Shown one piece after another: positions 12,037 through 25,884 of a stretch of DNA of 64,000 nt. Source of the stretch: Glossina fuscipes. Taxonomy: Eukaryota; Arthropoda; Insecta; Diptera; Glossinidae. Under the pieces are notes generated by a model. The model was not told where the DNA came from, made no database searches, and worked only from the letters and a program-made list of their open reading frames with translations. The translations under genes and the position numbers were made by a program. The first letter of the stretch is position 1. Every line of letters begins with the position of its first letter. The stretch covers positions 6,179,635 through 6,243,634 of the forward strand of contig NW_023998422.1 in NCBI RefSeq assembly GCF_014805625.2, given 5' to 3'.

Positions 12037-14876
12037 GGAACTTCTTTTGTTTGCCTTTTTATTTAAAGGCAATTTTTTGCCAATCGTTTCTTTTTTGTTT
12101 TTTTTTTTTTTTCATTTTTGCTTTCAGTATAGGTATATTTTTGTATTTGTTACCTTTCCCTTTAAATCAGTTAAGCTTTCGGCTACAATGCAATTACAAT
12201 TTCTGCCTGGCACATGTGTGTGTTCGATGCATGCAATCTTGTGCCTTAGACTCTATAAGAAACGCAAATCTCCATATACGGTCAGTTAGCAGTTACATGT
12301 TCCTAGTCACTCGAACGCCTATAGTATTTGAGACAAGAAAGAAGCAAACTATTTCAGTCATTTATTTTGAAAGTGCACCAAGTCCACTTGCTTTGAAATG
12401 TCGATTGTTGGAATTGTTGCAGTTCTGCAGCGGAAGTTAAGAACTTGGTGATCTAAAAGGAGCAGTGTAAACGGCCTTATGATAGAAACTGTTGTACTAA
12501 CTGGCTTCTCACTGGCTGGTTCGTAGATAAGTTTCATTGCTCTCTGGAACACAGCAAATGTGCCTTCGGGATATTTACAAGTAATTAACTAACCTCTAAA
12601 GGACTTCTTTATCCAAACTCTTTTAAGAAAGTGATTTTAACATTGTTGAGCTTGAGTTTTTGTCATTGTGAAGTAAATTTGTTTTAATTACCTGCTATTC
12701 CTAATGTTTCTGAAATCAGTTTTGGGCAATTAAACAATACATATGCACGTGTAGGTATCAGACTCTATTCACACAGTTACGACAAATTAGTTACGTGCTA
12801 TCATTTAGAGAGTAATAGGAATTTATGTAGGGCTGTATAGTGCTTATTATTCTATCACTCACATAAACGCTGAATACTTCATTAGCTTACTGCTCATGAA
12901 TAACACGTTTCATGTATCCTATCTGTCTGCCTTCAAAGCATTCGTTACTTCTAAAGCCCTCAGAAAAACAGGCCACGAATACTCGACTTTTTTATGATTT
13001 CTTTTCTAGCCCTTTTAACATCATTTTTATTCGTTGCTAAGGAATGCTTACGAACCCTCAGCTGCATGATAAGCTTTTATTGTCTGATATCCGCAAGGGT
13101 AGGCAAAATCAATGCATACTTTCATTACAATTTTAAAATTTGCGAAGTTTTCGTTGTCAACAGATATTAGGGCGTTTTCACGTCCATTCTTTTTTTTCTC
13201 ATAGGTAGTTTTTACCATATACGCGACTTTCACGTTGTCGATCAGGCAATCAAACATTCGATCTCTGTGAAAAAAACCTTCACATGTCTTTGTTAAAAAT
13301 TATTATAAAGATTTAAGTATCTACTGAAATTTGCCTACAGATTTAAGGTAAGCGTTGTCTTCTCTCAAGCTTAACGTAGCTTAACTTAGCTTAGATACAA
13401 ACTTGAAATCTCTCCAGAGAATGGCTCACTGAATAAAATGTTTGTGGTGTTTGATCCATAACCTCTTGCGATTTTTCTGTAAATGTTATATCATCTTTGG
13501 AGACATCTGATATTCTGGACGGAAATATTAATCAGTGAAGTGAATCTATTTACATTTACTCACATTTATAATATGGTCTCAAAACAAGTTAAAACGTTAC
13601 AGATTGGGGAACGGCGGCATTATATCGCTTCGTCTAACAAAAGTCTTCATCTGTTTTCCTCATCAAATTTTGGTGCCGCATAAATCCTTACTCATCACAA
13701 GAATCCCGTATTATGAACTCCTATGAATAAGTTATAGATAGATTTATGCATTTAATCAACTACATGGGCTTGTAAGATAATAAAAACAAGAACTTCTTGA
13801 CCTACAATGGCGTATTTGTTGACAGGTAAGACATATTTTTCAAAAAAGACAATTTCTCTTCATGTAACGAGAATTTCCAAGTACGGGCTTATAAAGACCA
13901 CTGTCGCAAAAATAGTCCTTAGTTCATACTATAACAGTCCTATTAAAATTTTTTTTTTAAATTCTGACTGCACGAAAACTTTTAACGACATCGGTTGTGG
14001 ACGGAGCGACCGACATGCTGCAAGTATTACAGGAACTGAAGGGTACAGTGAAGTGTTTTACATTCCTTTAGAATCAATTAAATGGCTCCATGGCACTTGG
14101 TAGAGAAATTGAAAATAACTTTCCCACATGTAGTGGATGTATAAACGAAGTTTTGTATTTTCAAAACAAATCGCTTCCCTTTAAGATTCCTAAATTCCTA
14201 AAGACTCTTGCAAAAAGCAACAATAGCATCACTTTTTATTTTACTCCTTTATCGCTTTTAATCTAATTGCACATATATCTTTATGAACTTATATATGAAT
14301 TAATAAAAATTTTTAAGTGGATACAAGCTAATTAATCAACGTCATTAAGCTCCGACACTCGAATACAAAAAACTTGTATTTCACAAAGAGAAACATATAA
14401 TGAAGGATTTCGACATAGGTTGTTTAACTAACAACGCGTACACTGCGAAAAAATTTGGGCGGGAATAAATTTTCACATACAGGGAAGTATAGAAGCAAGA
14501 ATATGAGAATGTGTACAACGGGTCTTTTAGCACGAATTCAGTTTCGTTTCTTTTGAAAAAGTCATAATTCCGTGCCAGGCATACCGTCACTGATCCCTAA
14601 GGGACCAGTGTCGAGCAACAGTTGGCTATTAACAGTTGCTATAGTTTGTCCTCTGGTTTTAAAATTAAAGGTACGATTTCTTCTATCGACCACTCCGCTG
14701 TGATTACGGATTCGTAACGAAAAGTCAAATCGACACTCCCGGCGTAGTTCAAACTGAGCGTGAAACAAAAAGCAATTGACCATCAGCTCTATTCGATCCG
14801 TAAAGTCGAAAGAAAACTCTCGTTACTTGGCAAAGTCAATAACCGAGAACCGTCTATTATTAAGTAGCTATCCGTC

Positions 14877-15132
14877 TGAGTAGTCCAGTAATTAAGAAGT
14901 GGGACCACCAAGTCAGTCTTCAGCGGGATCAAATCTCAAGTGCGGTTAAGTTTTCTTTGGTCGTAGCGATGATCAGTGCTGGGTCGGTACACGGATAACA
15001 ATTATTGATCGAGCACGCATCCACATGGTTCAAGCCATCATTTCTCTATTTCTCTCTTTTTCTCTCTCTTCTTTCTGAGAGTTTACCGTGCTGTACGAAT
15101 CTCCTGAGTAATTAACCATCTTAAAAAAAAAA
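14877..15132 (+). mobile_element. tRNA-derived SINE, copy 2
   Basis: The head begins GAGTAGTCCAGTAATTAAG, matching the head of the copy at 4044. The B-box-like GGGATCAAATCTCAAGTGCGG at 14925-14945 corresponds to GGGTTCAAATCTCAAATGTGG at 4090-4110. Further shared blocks follow in the same order: GGTCG near the middle, a GCACGCATCCAC motif, a TC-rich segment of about 40 bases, a GAATCTCC motif and an A run at 15123-15132. The copies differ by many substitutions and small indels, so both are old. Function as for copy 1; no protein. Confidence 0.7.
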
Positions 15133-15427
15133 GTTGTTTGCCTGCAACAATCAGTTAATCGACTTTCATTTTTTACTTATGTGGTGAAAGGATTAGAAAG
15201 ATTGAATAAACTGACGTTCCGCCTTTGCAATGCTACGGCTACCGCGAATTGCTTCCTTCAGGAACTATTTCCACAAAGTCGTGATGTGGAAGTGAGGCAT
15301 GTATTGAAACTCCTGAAATATCTTAGCAGATCCACACTTGAATGTATACAATCCCATGTCGCGTTACCCACGTCAAACAACCTTTGATAGCTTATTAACA
15401 GCAGAGCGGTAATCAAATCAATCCAAG

Positions 15428-15796
15428 AAAGGCTTGGTTTATTTAAGTTTAAAACATTAATCCAAAAGCCTGGGTTAATATAGATTTAAAACAATTGCAG
15501 CTCGCCAATGGATCTTAAAGAAGTCTTCTTCCCCAATCAGCAATTGTGGGCAAATTCTCACTATAAACCACATTCTTTGTGGTTGCCTTAATCTATGGAC
15601 ATCCTGAGGTCAGCTACAGAGAGCAATATCAATACAATATCAGACTTCACTAGAACTGTTGGGCTTAATGTCTAATGTTCTTTTCTTAAATAGAGCCGAT
15701 AGTCTGTGTTGCTAGTGATCGATGTATTTCTGATTTTGGTCTAAGAATTTATTTCATTTCATAATTCATTCTAAAATTATAATAATAATAATAATA
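15428..15796 (+). mobile_element. Unnamed dispersed repeat, copy 1 (about 370 bp)
   Basis: Long colinear similarity to 34805-35193 in the same orientation. Shared landmarks in order: AAAGGCTTGGTTTATTTAAG, TTAATCCAAAAGCCTG, ATTGCARCTCRCCA, TGGATCT, GAAGTCTTC, CCCCAATC, a CACATTCT motif, GGACATYCT, TCAGCTACAG, ATTAGAGCCGATAG (AAATAGAGCCGATAG here), GTCTAAGAAT, and a terminal CTAAAATTATAATAATAA. The end in (TAA)n units is common for 3' ends of I-like and some other non-LTR elements, so it may be a 3' UTR of a LINE or a SINE-like derivative. The head also contains short inverted arms (AGGCTTGG and CCAAAAGCCT). No coding content is seen. Class unresolved. Confidence 0.75.
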
Positions 15797-15799
15797 GAA

Positions 15800-18700
15800 C
15801 AATATAGGAAAGTTTCTATTATTATGAAACCTTTGAGTTGTCACACGCACATTGAGTTTGCCCACCACTAGTGGCTGCAATATGTTTGTCAGATGATAAA
15901 GAAGCCTCTTCCTAGTGAATATTTTAAATCAACAAAGCATATTAAAGAAAATTCATGACTGCTTTCAAGGTTTTACCAGAAAAGACGCCTTAATGTGTAA
16001 AATAACAAATCGTATGCCAAGAAACTTTTATCAGATGACAGTTACAGTCGAAGCCAATCTAAGCGACAAGGCTCACTTTATTAGTTCCACTTTTAATCCC
16101 AGTAGTATAACATAACCAAAGTCGCTTGCTTGAACAGATCTTATAGAGCTTATAGGGAAAGTCTTCCTTCTTTAACGGATCAAGTTTGTAGACCTTCTCT
16201 TTCTAAACCCTCTTTTTTGTAGCTAGAAATTTTTTCAAGTGTACCCGTACGCTCTTATATACATCCTTTGCGTTCAGAAAACTATAATAAACTAAATCCA
16301 ATTTATAAAATATCATCAGCATAAAAAACAACAACAAAAATATAAATAGGGGAATATTCGAAAAATAATAAAAATAAACAAGTGAGAAAATCATAATCGT
16401 GTCGCGCCGTTTTTCAGATACCTAGCCCAACACCACTCAACTCAAATGATTTTCTGTTACTTGCTAAACGGCGAGCAAAATGAAGAGAAATAATCGACGA
16501 TCGGACGTAATATGTATGACAATGTCTTGAAAATGAAGGTAATGGGTTTCAAACCTAGAGTAGAACACAGCTTGTGCTTGTGGAATGGGATTCAAGAGAG
16601 TGCCGATTACGTAAGGATTCAGATCGCCAAGCGAGCAATCGCTGGAATTTTAAAAGCAGACCGACCGACAATCTTCTCATATAGAATCCCGAATGTATTG
16701 CTTGTTCAATCGAAGGTGAACGTTACATATGGAATAATAAGCGTAAGATATGTGCGATAAAATATATAAATCAAAGATATGGAAATTTACGAAGTTTATG
16801 ACCAAAGTGTGTGTAGAGAAAGGGAACCTGCTGCTCAGACATTTTTTTTTTTTTTGAATACACACACGCCTGTCTTTTTGATATTAGGTGTTATATTTTA
16901 TTATTGTTGCTGCTCCTGTTATTTTTGTTATGGTTGGTGGTGTTGTTGTTGCTGTTAGTGTTGTCTGTTATTATGTTGCTGGAAGTATGGTGACACATCT
17001 GTTTATTTGCAGTTATGCATACAATTCATTTTAATGATAATTTTAAATATGTGTTTTATGTATACGCTTATGTCTACGCTTATGAATGTACACGTCGGTG
17101 TGGTTGGAGCTTGCTGCGAAAGCAATAGTTTGTGGTGGATCTCTTTTTTGTTGTTGTTTTGTTGTTTTTCCTTTTTATTCTTGTTTCTTGTTTTTTTTTT
17201 TTTGTAGTACTTATATTCTGTTTATATAGATACACACACGCACACACACACACACACATATGCACATATTTTATTTCAGTTTTATCATTTTCATCATATT
17301 TTTGCTAATTTACCAATTAGTTCAACTGTGAAATGGCGCCAACGGGCGTACCAAACGTGCATGTGCTAAGGAAAAACTTATTTAAATAAAGTATGCATGT
17401 GTTAGTGTGTGTGTGTGTGTATGGTCGCATCTAAACGTGATTTTTCTTTTTTCTTTATGCTTAGTAATCACATTAACTTTTAAAATAGAAAACATTTTCG
17501 ATATAAATGCAAATAATATGTGAAATTAAAAAGATGGGATACTACATCTTCCCTCTCTCGCTCTTGCTTTCTCTCTCACTATCTCTTTTTACCTCTCTAT
17601 TGCTCACGCTTTGAGTTCAAAAGAGCTAATCTACCGCTACATAATAAGGAAATTAATTATTTACTCTCGAATTTGTTAATTAGATGACTTAGAGGATCTC
17701 TACAGCACGCCACACAGATTAAACGTAATTTAATTCCAAATTTCTAACCTCACTTTTTTTTTTTTTTTTTAAATGATTGTCCTAAGCACGCTTCTCTCTC
17801 TCTCGCTTCGCACTTCATATCCTCTTTGATAAGACCACTGCAGAGTTAGAAGAATTTCTATTTTAAAAATTATTTTGTAGATTTTTTTAAGGTTTGCGTA
17901 AGGTATCCACATTTCGTTGTTCGCTTATAATAATAATAATTTGTTTTTTCTATTAATTTTACTCTTAATTTAACATAATATTCAACTAACCGTTAATAAT
18001 AAGAAAATAAGATAATAATTTTAGAAATGATTGAAAGTCTCTCAACAACAATACTCTTCAATTTGCATAATTATTTGTTTTATTGTGAAACGCTTAACGC
18101 AGCTTCAAATCATTTAAATGCAAATTTGCATGAAATACATGATACATGATAAAAAATATACGGCAAACCACTTTTTTATGTTCAAAAAAAAAAAATGCTT
18201 TTCAGATTTATAAACTCACGTCCCAAAACTCCGCTTAAATTGAAAACACTCTCATATCCGCTGGTGGGAGAGGCAGCAATTTTGGCACTTGCTTAAAAAC
18301 AAAAATGCAATTATGTGAATCTTGTCGCCTTTCATAGGTAGCAGTTTCCATTCATGGCATGCGTTGTTTGCACGACTGATAATTCAATCCTAGCAGTTTC
18401 AACATTAGTGGGGACTTAATGCCAGACGCTTATAGCCAAGGAGCCTTAAGGAGCTTAGAGTTTGTGGTAAATAGTAGAGTTTTCTGTAAAGTAACTATGG
18501 AAGCTTTCAGTATTTGTGCTTTCACTTCACTACGCGGTCGTGGGCCGCGGGCGTGTGCTTCGATTAATTTGACGTATATTCAATAACAACCTATTTGCAG
18601 ATATTTCCAATGTTTCTACCAAATATGAAGAGGACATCTTCATGTTTGCAACGGGTGAAGTGTTAACATACGCTCCACGCAGAAACATAGACTGGTAGAC

Positions 18701-19060
18701 ATGGCTTAATCGATTCGGATTTACACGCTGATCAAGAATACTTTATAGAGCCTCTGAAGCTTCTCTTTGAATATTGCAAACATTATGACCATCCTTCGAT
18801 GATGGGTGTAACAAGTTAATAAATTATAGTTGAGCAAGGACGGCATTCTATATCTTACACACCTTTTCGAAGTGTTCCAAAAGGTGCCTTGATTCAATCT
18901 GTATTCAATAGACTTCTTCCATGGGCGATGCAACAAATTACATAAATATAATTTCAAAATTTGCAAGCTCTAGGATGAACTCAAGAACACATGGACACAT
19001 ATCAAGCGGTCAGGTAAGCTTATACCCGCACCCGGCAGTAGCTGAGCTGATTTCTCCCTG
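15800..19060. other. Gene-free stretch with simple repeats
   Basis: No gene seen. A run of GTTGTTGCT-type units lies at 16900-16985, (CA)n at 17231-17259, (GT)n at 17405-17420, a CT-rich patch at 17549-17605, and homopolymer T or A runs at 16844-16855, 17190-17202, 17755-17770 and 18185-18195. Open frames are up to 82 codons and without recognisable motifs. Confidence 0.55.
17231..17259. repeat. (CA)n microsatellite
   Basis: Alternating CA with one CG interruption, read directly. Confidence 0.9.
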
Positions 19061-19069
19061 AATTCAGCT

Positions 19070-19165
19070 TTCAGAATCATTTCTGAATCGATCGGTATAA
19101 TAAAAATTGGGTCTATCTTAGATCTTCCTGAATGTTACGTACTTCTGCACAAGCTTGTACCATAA
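19070..19165 (-). mobile_element. DINE-1/INE-1-like repeat relic (copy d, partial)
   Basis: Only part of the family layout is present: TTCTGAATCGATCGGTATAA at 19081-19100, then TAAAAATTGGGTCTATCTTA and a GTACTTCTGCACAAGCTTGTACCA-type end. The same blocks occur at 44372-44420 with one or two differences in the first 20 bases. The GTCCGTC core is not seen on the other side, so the copy is truncated. Confidence 0.5.
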
Positions 19166-22100
19166 CTATTTAAGCATTTTTATACTTAGCTTAGTTTTGT
19201 ACGCAGCTTCATCCATAGAAATTAGATAAAAGGTTTCTCAAAAGACTGCCAAAGGAGGATGTTCTTTCAAAGGAAACATGAACTGATTATTATTTATTAA
19301 AAATTAATAATATATTTATGGAAAATTTATTGAAAGAAAATTAATTACATATATATTTTAATATATTTAAAGTTTAGTAATTTAGACTCATGTTCACAAA
19401 CAAACATTTATATCACATTACATATAAATATAATTTCCTTGAGAATTCATTACAGGAGTGAGTGATAACGATTTTGACGAAAATTTCACACAGAGATTTC
19501 GGAAATAAACTCATCAAATACTAATTAAGTTTATGTAAGACAATTTCCGGTTCTTTAACTGTGAAATGACGAAAAGCAACGAGAAGAGAGCGATATGATG
19601 ACGACGATGGTGTGATGTTGATGCTGATGGATTATTCATAAAAATACGAAAACATATATGGGTCACTGACACAAATGGAAAGGATTTTTCATCTCTTTTA
19701 TTATTTTTTGTTTATTTTAAAAGAATTAAAAACGAGGCGATATGTAAAAAAAAAAGAGAAAAAAATGAATTATTTTGACCCTTTTAACAGTTATGACTTT
19801 TATCATTGCTTTATTTTAGAAACACTTTAGCGTTTGTTCTAAGCACGATGTGAAAAAATTCTACCCTACATTTCAACTACATATATGAAACATATATCTA
19901 TCATATATATAAACGTTTTTAGGATTGCAGCAATAAATCGTTCAGAAGTATGTATTCGCCAAAAACATAGCAGTTACTAGCCGACCACACATCTTCCAAG
20001 TCGCCATCTTTTCCTATCACTCTTATTACACTTCCTCTGCACAGATCACCATCGCGTTTATTATAAAAAGAAGATGAGAAATAAAAAAATGCACACATTT
20101 TGTGTTGTAACGCATAACTTACTAGCAAGGCTTTCATTGGCAAGCAATGTCTCCTCTCGAGCTTGAAAAGGAAAGCATAAACTTGAAAGTCTTCTAAACA
20201 GAATAGAGAGACAAATAACCAGAAACTCAAGAAAAAAATCAATCAAAATGTCCAGTTATGTAAGCCAATGGAGACCCCACAGTCAGGGACTACAAACTTC
20301 TGATGTGATTATGGAGGCCATACTTATCTCTGCTTGAAAGGCTGAAAATCCTGCCTTCTCCCTTAGAATATGTAAGATCGCAGCAACACCAGTAGCCACT
20401 ATCGGTCTAGAGCAGTTGAAGAAGATAGAGAGAGAGAGAGAGAGAGAGCCCGTCGTTCCTTCCAAAACATTGATCGCTGGCTAAATCGGTGACTTCGAAA
20501 TACATCTGTCATAGAAAAATTTAAAGTAAACTATAGCTTAATCTGTTCCAAGCCGTGCCAGCCGTGCAGGCGACCGAACTCACGTCCACTTGCCAACGAA
20601 TGAGAATACTGCTGAAAGTTGTGCTTCCCGTGGGCTTTTGAAAACGGAAAGCAGAGGGGGCAAAATCTAGGCTATGCGGGGATTATATAACAAAATTTTC
20701 CAATGCAAAAATGATCTGGCGTTGTAGTAATGGGACACGAGGCCTTTTATATTGATGAATATTCAATACTCTACATAAACCGCGCACTTTCACATTACAT
20801 CAGTTTTTGGTAGTAGGAAGGATCAATTCTGTGGCCCATTTGGAGATGCTTATGGTGCACAATTCTATTCCAATCCCATTGAACGTAAATTATTACCGTA
20901 TGTGACTTTAGTCCAGGCTGTGCTACTATTTACAGAGCTTCACGGCACTTTCTTTTTTCCACCTTATCGGCGTATGTTACCCACTTTTCACCGCCCCCTA
21001 ACAACTGTTCTGATTTCGCTTTCGTTTTAATAGTGATTAGCGGAGAGAAAATCGATGCATTAACCTCTTCAAAGACGATTTTTGTTGTTGTTATATTTCT
21101 TTTTATTCCTATTCTACCAATCAACTGCACACTTCAAGTGCAGTTATTTGTGCAACCAAGTTATGTGTGCAAGAACTATGATTGAAAAAGAGCTGAACAT
21201 CCGCATATGTGGCCAAGTGTTTCACTTTTAATGCAAGTGATACCCAAACGTTGAGTTTCTTTTTGTGTCCAGCTTTAAAAGGAAGTTTGAAATTTGCTTT
21301 GTGCCCAGTGTTTAGAAAATATTATGCCAGCCATTCCCAAATTTCCTTTGATTTTCCCAACCGACCGATTGGTCGGTCAGAACGCTGCACATTTTTAACA
21401 TCCCGAGCGGAAACGAGTAAATCATTTGCATGCTGCTGATTACGACAAAGCACTTTCACCGTAAACAGATTATGAACTTTTCCACAAAACTGCAAAACAA
21501 ACCTGACAAAAAAAAAAGAAAACAAAATCTATTCGTATGAAACTTTTTTTAAAAAAATTATTTATTTATTTATTTATTTTTTAAGATAGTGATCATCATG
21601 TGTACACCATTTACTCATGATTCGCGTATATAAACAATTCAGTTAAAGTAAAAAGCAAGCAAAAGTTTGTTTTGTATTTTTTTTTTCAATTTTTTTTTGC
21701 GGCGCATCTTTTTTCGATTTTCTAGCGTATAGTGGCGCGTGAAAATATCTAACTGTAGAGTGTGGATATATATACTGAAAGTGGAAAACTCTATGAAAGT
21801 TTGTATTCATGCATGTATGTATGTATAAATATATAAAGTTGTGTGTGTGTGTTTGTTTATATATATATGTATAGCGATATATGCATTTATTTCTTTAAGC
21901 AGTTAACGTCAAAAAAGTTTTGCAGATGCACTAAGTTTTTCTTGCTCTTTTTTCTTTTTCACTCTCTCTCACCCTCAACCTCTCTCCTCTCCCCTCTCCC
22001 CTTTCGCCATCTCACAGTCCTCCTTCTCTTTCAATTTGTTTTATATATGTTAAGAAGAACATGACACCTGTTTGCCTCAATACGTGTTAGAATAGAAATT

Positions 22101-22456
22101 TATAGCCATATATTTGAAATTTATAATTTGTTCTGACAGTTATTAAGCGGAAGGCGAAAGAACATTTTTGTGGGAATTTCAATTAAAATTCTTTTGCAAA
22201 GAAAATGAGAAATTTTTTTTTTATTTTATATAATAAAAATTTTTTTATTACAACTATATAATAACTAAAGGCTATAAGGCGACAGAAAAAAAAAAAAAAA
22301 CAAAAAACTGATGCTCTCCACTACGTGAGAGATAAGATGAATAGAATTTCAACTTGATTTTCTCCTTTTTTTTTTGTTTAAATATTTTGTTCAGTAAATT
22401 TATTCAAATGAAATTCTTTTCCGCTCTCCTAACTTGTATTGCATTGATATACATTT

Positions 22457-22500
22457 TATATATATATATATATATATATGTATTGTTTTTTTTTTTTTTT
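22457..22500. repeat. (TA)n plus poly(T)
   Basis: About 12 TA units followed by TGTATTG and then a run of about 15 T residues. Confidence 0.9.
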
Positions 22501-24650
22501 ATATAAAGATACATACCTCTATGTTTTTTGCATTGTGTGCACATATCATTCCTTTCTTCCATTTCCATTGCCATTTTCATTTGTTTTTGTTTTTTTTCTT
22601 TCTTATTTTGCATAACATTGAATTTATTGCCATATGCGAAATAGATCATGGTATGGCAAATTTTTTTCCGTAATGCCCCCCGACCGAAACAAAAAAAAAA
22701 AGAAGAAGCTCAGACTGACATTTGAACATTGAAGATTTATTACATAAAAGTGAGCAGTAAGCGGCGTTGGCCATGTGCGTGCTTGCTTGGCCGTCAATTA
22801 TTTTTGTTTTTCAAATGTTGCATATTTTGTTACTGCTTTCGTTATTTTACTGCAAATGGAATTCCGTTGAGATTTTTTTAGGCATATTTTTTCTTTTTTT
22901 TTTGCTTTTTCCGACAATTAAAACATTCAAAAAGAAGACGTTTTCAAAAAAACTTTATTCAAAATAAACGCAACCTCCGATTACACTTTAAAGGTCTTTA
23001 ACCCAATACAATGAAATATGGCTGCAGCTGCCCAAGGCGTAGTAAGCAAAGCTTGCTTTAAATTTATGTTTATGTTTAAGGATAAGTGAGTTTTCAAGCG
23101 ACTGGAAATAGAGTAACTAATCCTAACCGTAATATGTGGTTTTATAACAAATTATATCATGATGTGATTCACAGGCACTTATCACAATCAAGCGAATAAT
23201 TCAAATGTTATTTCTTTTCTTCTTAAATCATTCATATATGTATCTAAACGAGCTATATAAATCGACGCAAGATATTTTAGACAGGGCATATATATATCTT
23301 TGAAAAGCAAGATGAAATTATCGAAATATTTAAATGTAAATTTCAAATCTGTCCCAAAGACACATTGTAGTACGATTAGAGTAAGTGAAGTGAATTCTTT
23401 AAATTATGAGTGGAATTTATCGATTTTGGTTACTTGTCCGGCCATTAATTGATACAATACGGTATTTTCATTGTAGAGTTCCTATGAACCTTTTTGTATC
23501 CTTTTTGTTGTCCTGCGTAGGTTCATGTTACGAAGGCTCAACCAAATAAAGCCCAATGAAAGGGTTTTATCTGTGAACAGTTAACACTATTTAAGCAGTA
23601 GTACAATCGCAACACAATTGCTTTCCTCGCTTCTAGGTAAAACCATGTATTGAACGTAGCAGATGAAAATCCATTTCTGGTCCAGGTGCGAGTGCGATAG
23701 ACCATGTTTGCTTCCAATGTAACTTACTTGAATTGAAATGCAAAGCTTGCTAAGCAGTTCTGTTAAATCCAGGGGATCGATTAGAATGCTTGAAAAAACA
23801 TAAGACATAATCATTAGGGAAATGAACTAAGTAGAAGAGTGTAAGGGGGTGTGCTGTTATCTTTAGTGAAATGCTCACAAAAATATTCCTGTAATCAAGA
23901 TTATTATAAACAAAAATTGAATTTGGATGAGCTATTGCTTTAGATCTTAGTCCGTGTTAAGCGAAGGACACCTGAATACATATTTTCATATATATGTGTA
24001 TAAGACTAAGAAGCTGAACTTAATTAGAGTCCGAGTTTCATAGCTAGGTAAGCATAAAACTGAAATCTGTTCTGCTTACAAAACATAAGCCAATCAGGTA
24101 ATATTTGAAACCAATAGTGGATCATTATCTAATATTTATGCAAATATTCATCAAGTTTTCTAAAAATCGAAACAAAACATAACCTCAAAGAGTACACTGG
24201 ATAGTTCGAAAAGACATTTCGACATTTCCGCATAATCGTCCGCAAAGGAAGGTTTTTACGATTCGACCAAAGACGCTTTATGATCCTCATATGTGTTTAA
24301 TACTCATCAAGGAGGCCTTGATGAACTGGTTTTTCATTCGGTAAAAGCTCTTTAGATTGTAATTTAGTTTAGTTGCAGGCCACTAACAAGCCATCTAAGC
24401 GACCCACATTCTAATAACTCTGGCTTTAATTCGAATTTATGTTTTTAAGCAATCAGGGATATGTGTGACATGTTTTGAATACTTTAACAGCAAATTAAAG
24501 TTTGTTTGTTTTTTTTTTTTGCTTCTTTTGCTAAGCAGTTAACATATTACGTATATGCTGAACAATCAACTTAACGATCCTTTTTCTGAAAAACGTAGAG
24601 ACAGGCATAGAGGTAAAGGTTTGTGTACTCAAAATGAAATAACTCTTGCC

Positions 24651-24685
<35 letters not shown>

Positions 24686-24686
24686 A
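24651..24686. repeat. (AG)n microsatellite
   Basis: About 17 AG units with one AC interruption near the start. It yields Glu/Arg-rich chance frames on the plus strand. Confidence 0.9.
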
Positions 24687-25432
24687 TACAATTTGTATGA
24701 AGCGAATAAGATTTATAGGAATTTATGCGAGAATTATAACATTTATCTTAATAAAAATTGTATACTTGGTATGTTATGTTCGCGTTCGTTTATTAACAAC
24801 ACATTGTAGCATATATCAACGCCTTTTGAATGCATATTATGAGTATTATATGAATGCGTAAATTTTTCCTTGCTATGTTTGCGCATATATATGAATGCAT
24901 ATATAGATGTATGTATATATGTGTGTGTGTGTATTATGCATGTATGTAGATATGTATGTAAAGTGCGTATTTATGTGGCACATAAAAGATGTAAACGAGT
25001 AACTAATAAATTTGCGCAAAAATATATATCAACAAAAGACATAATTGCGTTATCATACACACACATACACACACACACACACGCATATACAGACAAAATG
25101 ATACAAATGCGTGTAGAAATCTTTTCAAAAAAAAAAAAAAACAAATTTATATAATAAAAAATGTCATCTAAAAAGAAAATAAAAGAAAAGAGGAAAGAAA
25201 GAAGAAAAAAAAAAAATCATATAATAAAAACTTATTACACAAAAGACAACTGAAACGAATGAGTAAATGTATACGAATATGTAAGATGTATGCGAGTGTA
25301 ATTGTATGTGTGTGTTTTTATACTTGAAAGTGCAAAAATATACTCCTTTTTCGCGCTACGCGAGGTAATATTTAAATGAGGTGCGTAATAATATAATAGG
25401 AAACAAATGTGTAACATTTGCGTAACCAGACC

Positions 25433-25465
25433 TACATACATACATACATGGTTATGTTATATGCG

Positions 25466-25499
<34 letters not shown>
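25433..25499. repeat. (CATA)n and (TA)n microsatellites
   Basis: Several TACA units at 25433-25450, then a short spacer and about 15 TA units ending at 25499. Confidence 0.9.
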
Positions 25500-25504
<5 letters not shown>

Positions 25505-25847
25505 AATCATTCATTTTATATAAAGCAAAAAAGACACAACGAAAAAAAAAAATAAGAAGAAGAAATAAAAAATACAAAGAGTTTGTAGGTAGTGGTTAGT
25601 TGACTGTATGCGAATGCTTTACTAGCTGTGAATGAGAATTCAAATACAGGCAATAAAAACGGTAACAGCAGCACCGTCAGAAACAGCAAACGCAGCAACA
25701 GCAGCTTGCCGCATTGTATGCATCATGCATTTAAAGAAATTTATGCTTCCTTAAGGCTTTCATTATTATTATAAAATAGGTTTCTCTCGCTTCAAGGTTG
25801 TTGTCGCTATTACTGATGACGTTGGGTTGGTTGAACGCTTGGCTGAA

Positions 25848-25884
25848 TGGTTGGTTCGTTGGTTGGTTGGTTGGTTAGTTAGTT
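25848..25884. repeat. (GGTT)n microsatellite
   Basis: About eight GGTT units with one GGTTCGTT interruption. A (CATA)n array follows 25 bases further on, at 25908-25931. Confidence 0.9.

Larger units (their letters stand above)
9800..14870. other. Gene-free stretch with purine-rich and CAG-type repeats
   Basis: No gene seen. Purine-rich tracts lie at 11280-11337 and 11880-11937, (CA)n-(TA)n at 11766-11793, CAG units at 12016-12036, and a T run at about 12099-12112. The open frame of 129 codons at 12051-12440 (plus strand) is rich in Phe because it runs over the T tract. A CAG|GTAAGA match preceded by a weak pyrimidine tract sits at 13826/13827 on the plus strand. On the minus strand a better pyrimidine tract ends in TTAG|GTAAGC at 10668/10667. 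Confidence 0.55.

Noticed and set aside
12051..12440. Open frame of 129 codons, plus strand
   Set aside because: Its first part is the translation of a poly(T) tract (Phe runs); the rest has no recognisable motif and its length is not unusual in this composition.
13807..14103. Open frame of 98 codons, plus strand
   Set aside because: No recognised family and no signal around it apart from the weak CAG|GTAAGA at 13826, which would split it.
25056..25083. CRISPR-like array suspicion from evenly repeated units
   Set aside because: It is a plain (CA)n microsatellite; there are no spacers, and the window is eukaryotic in character.
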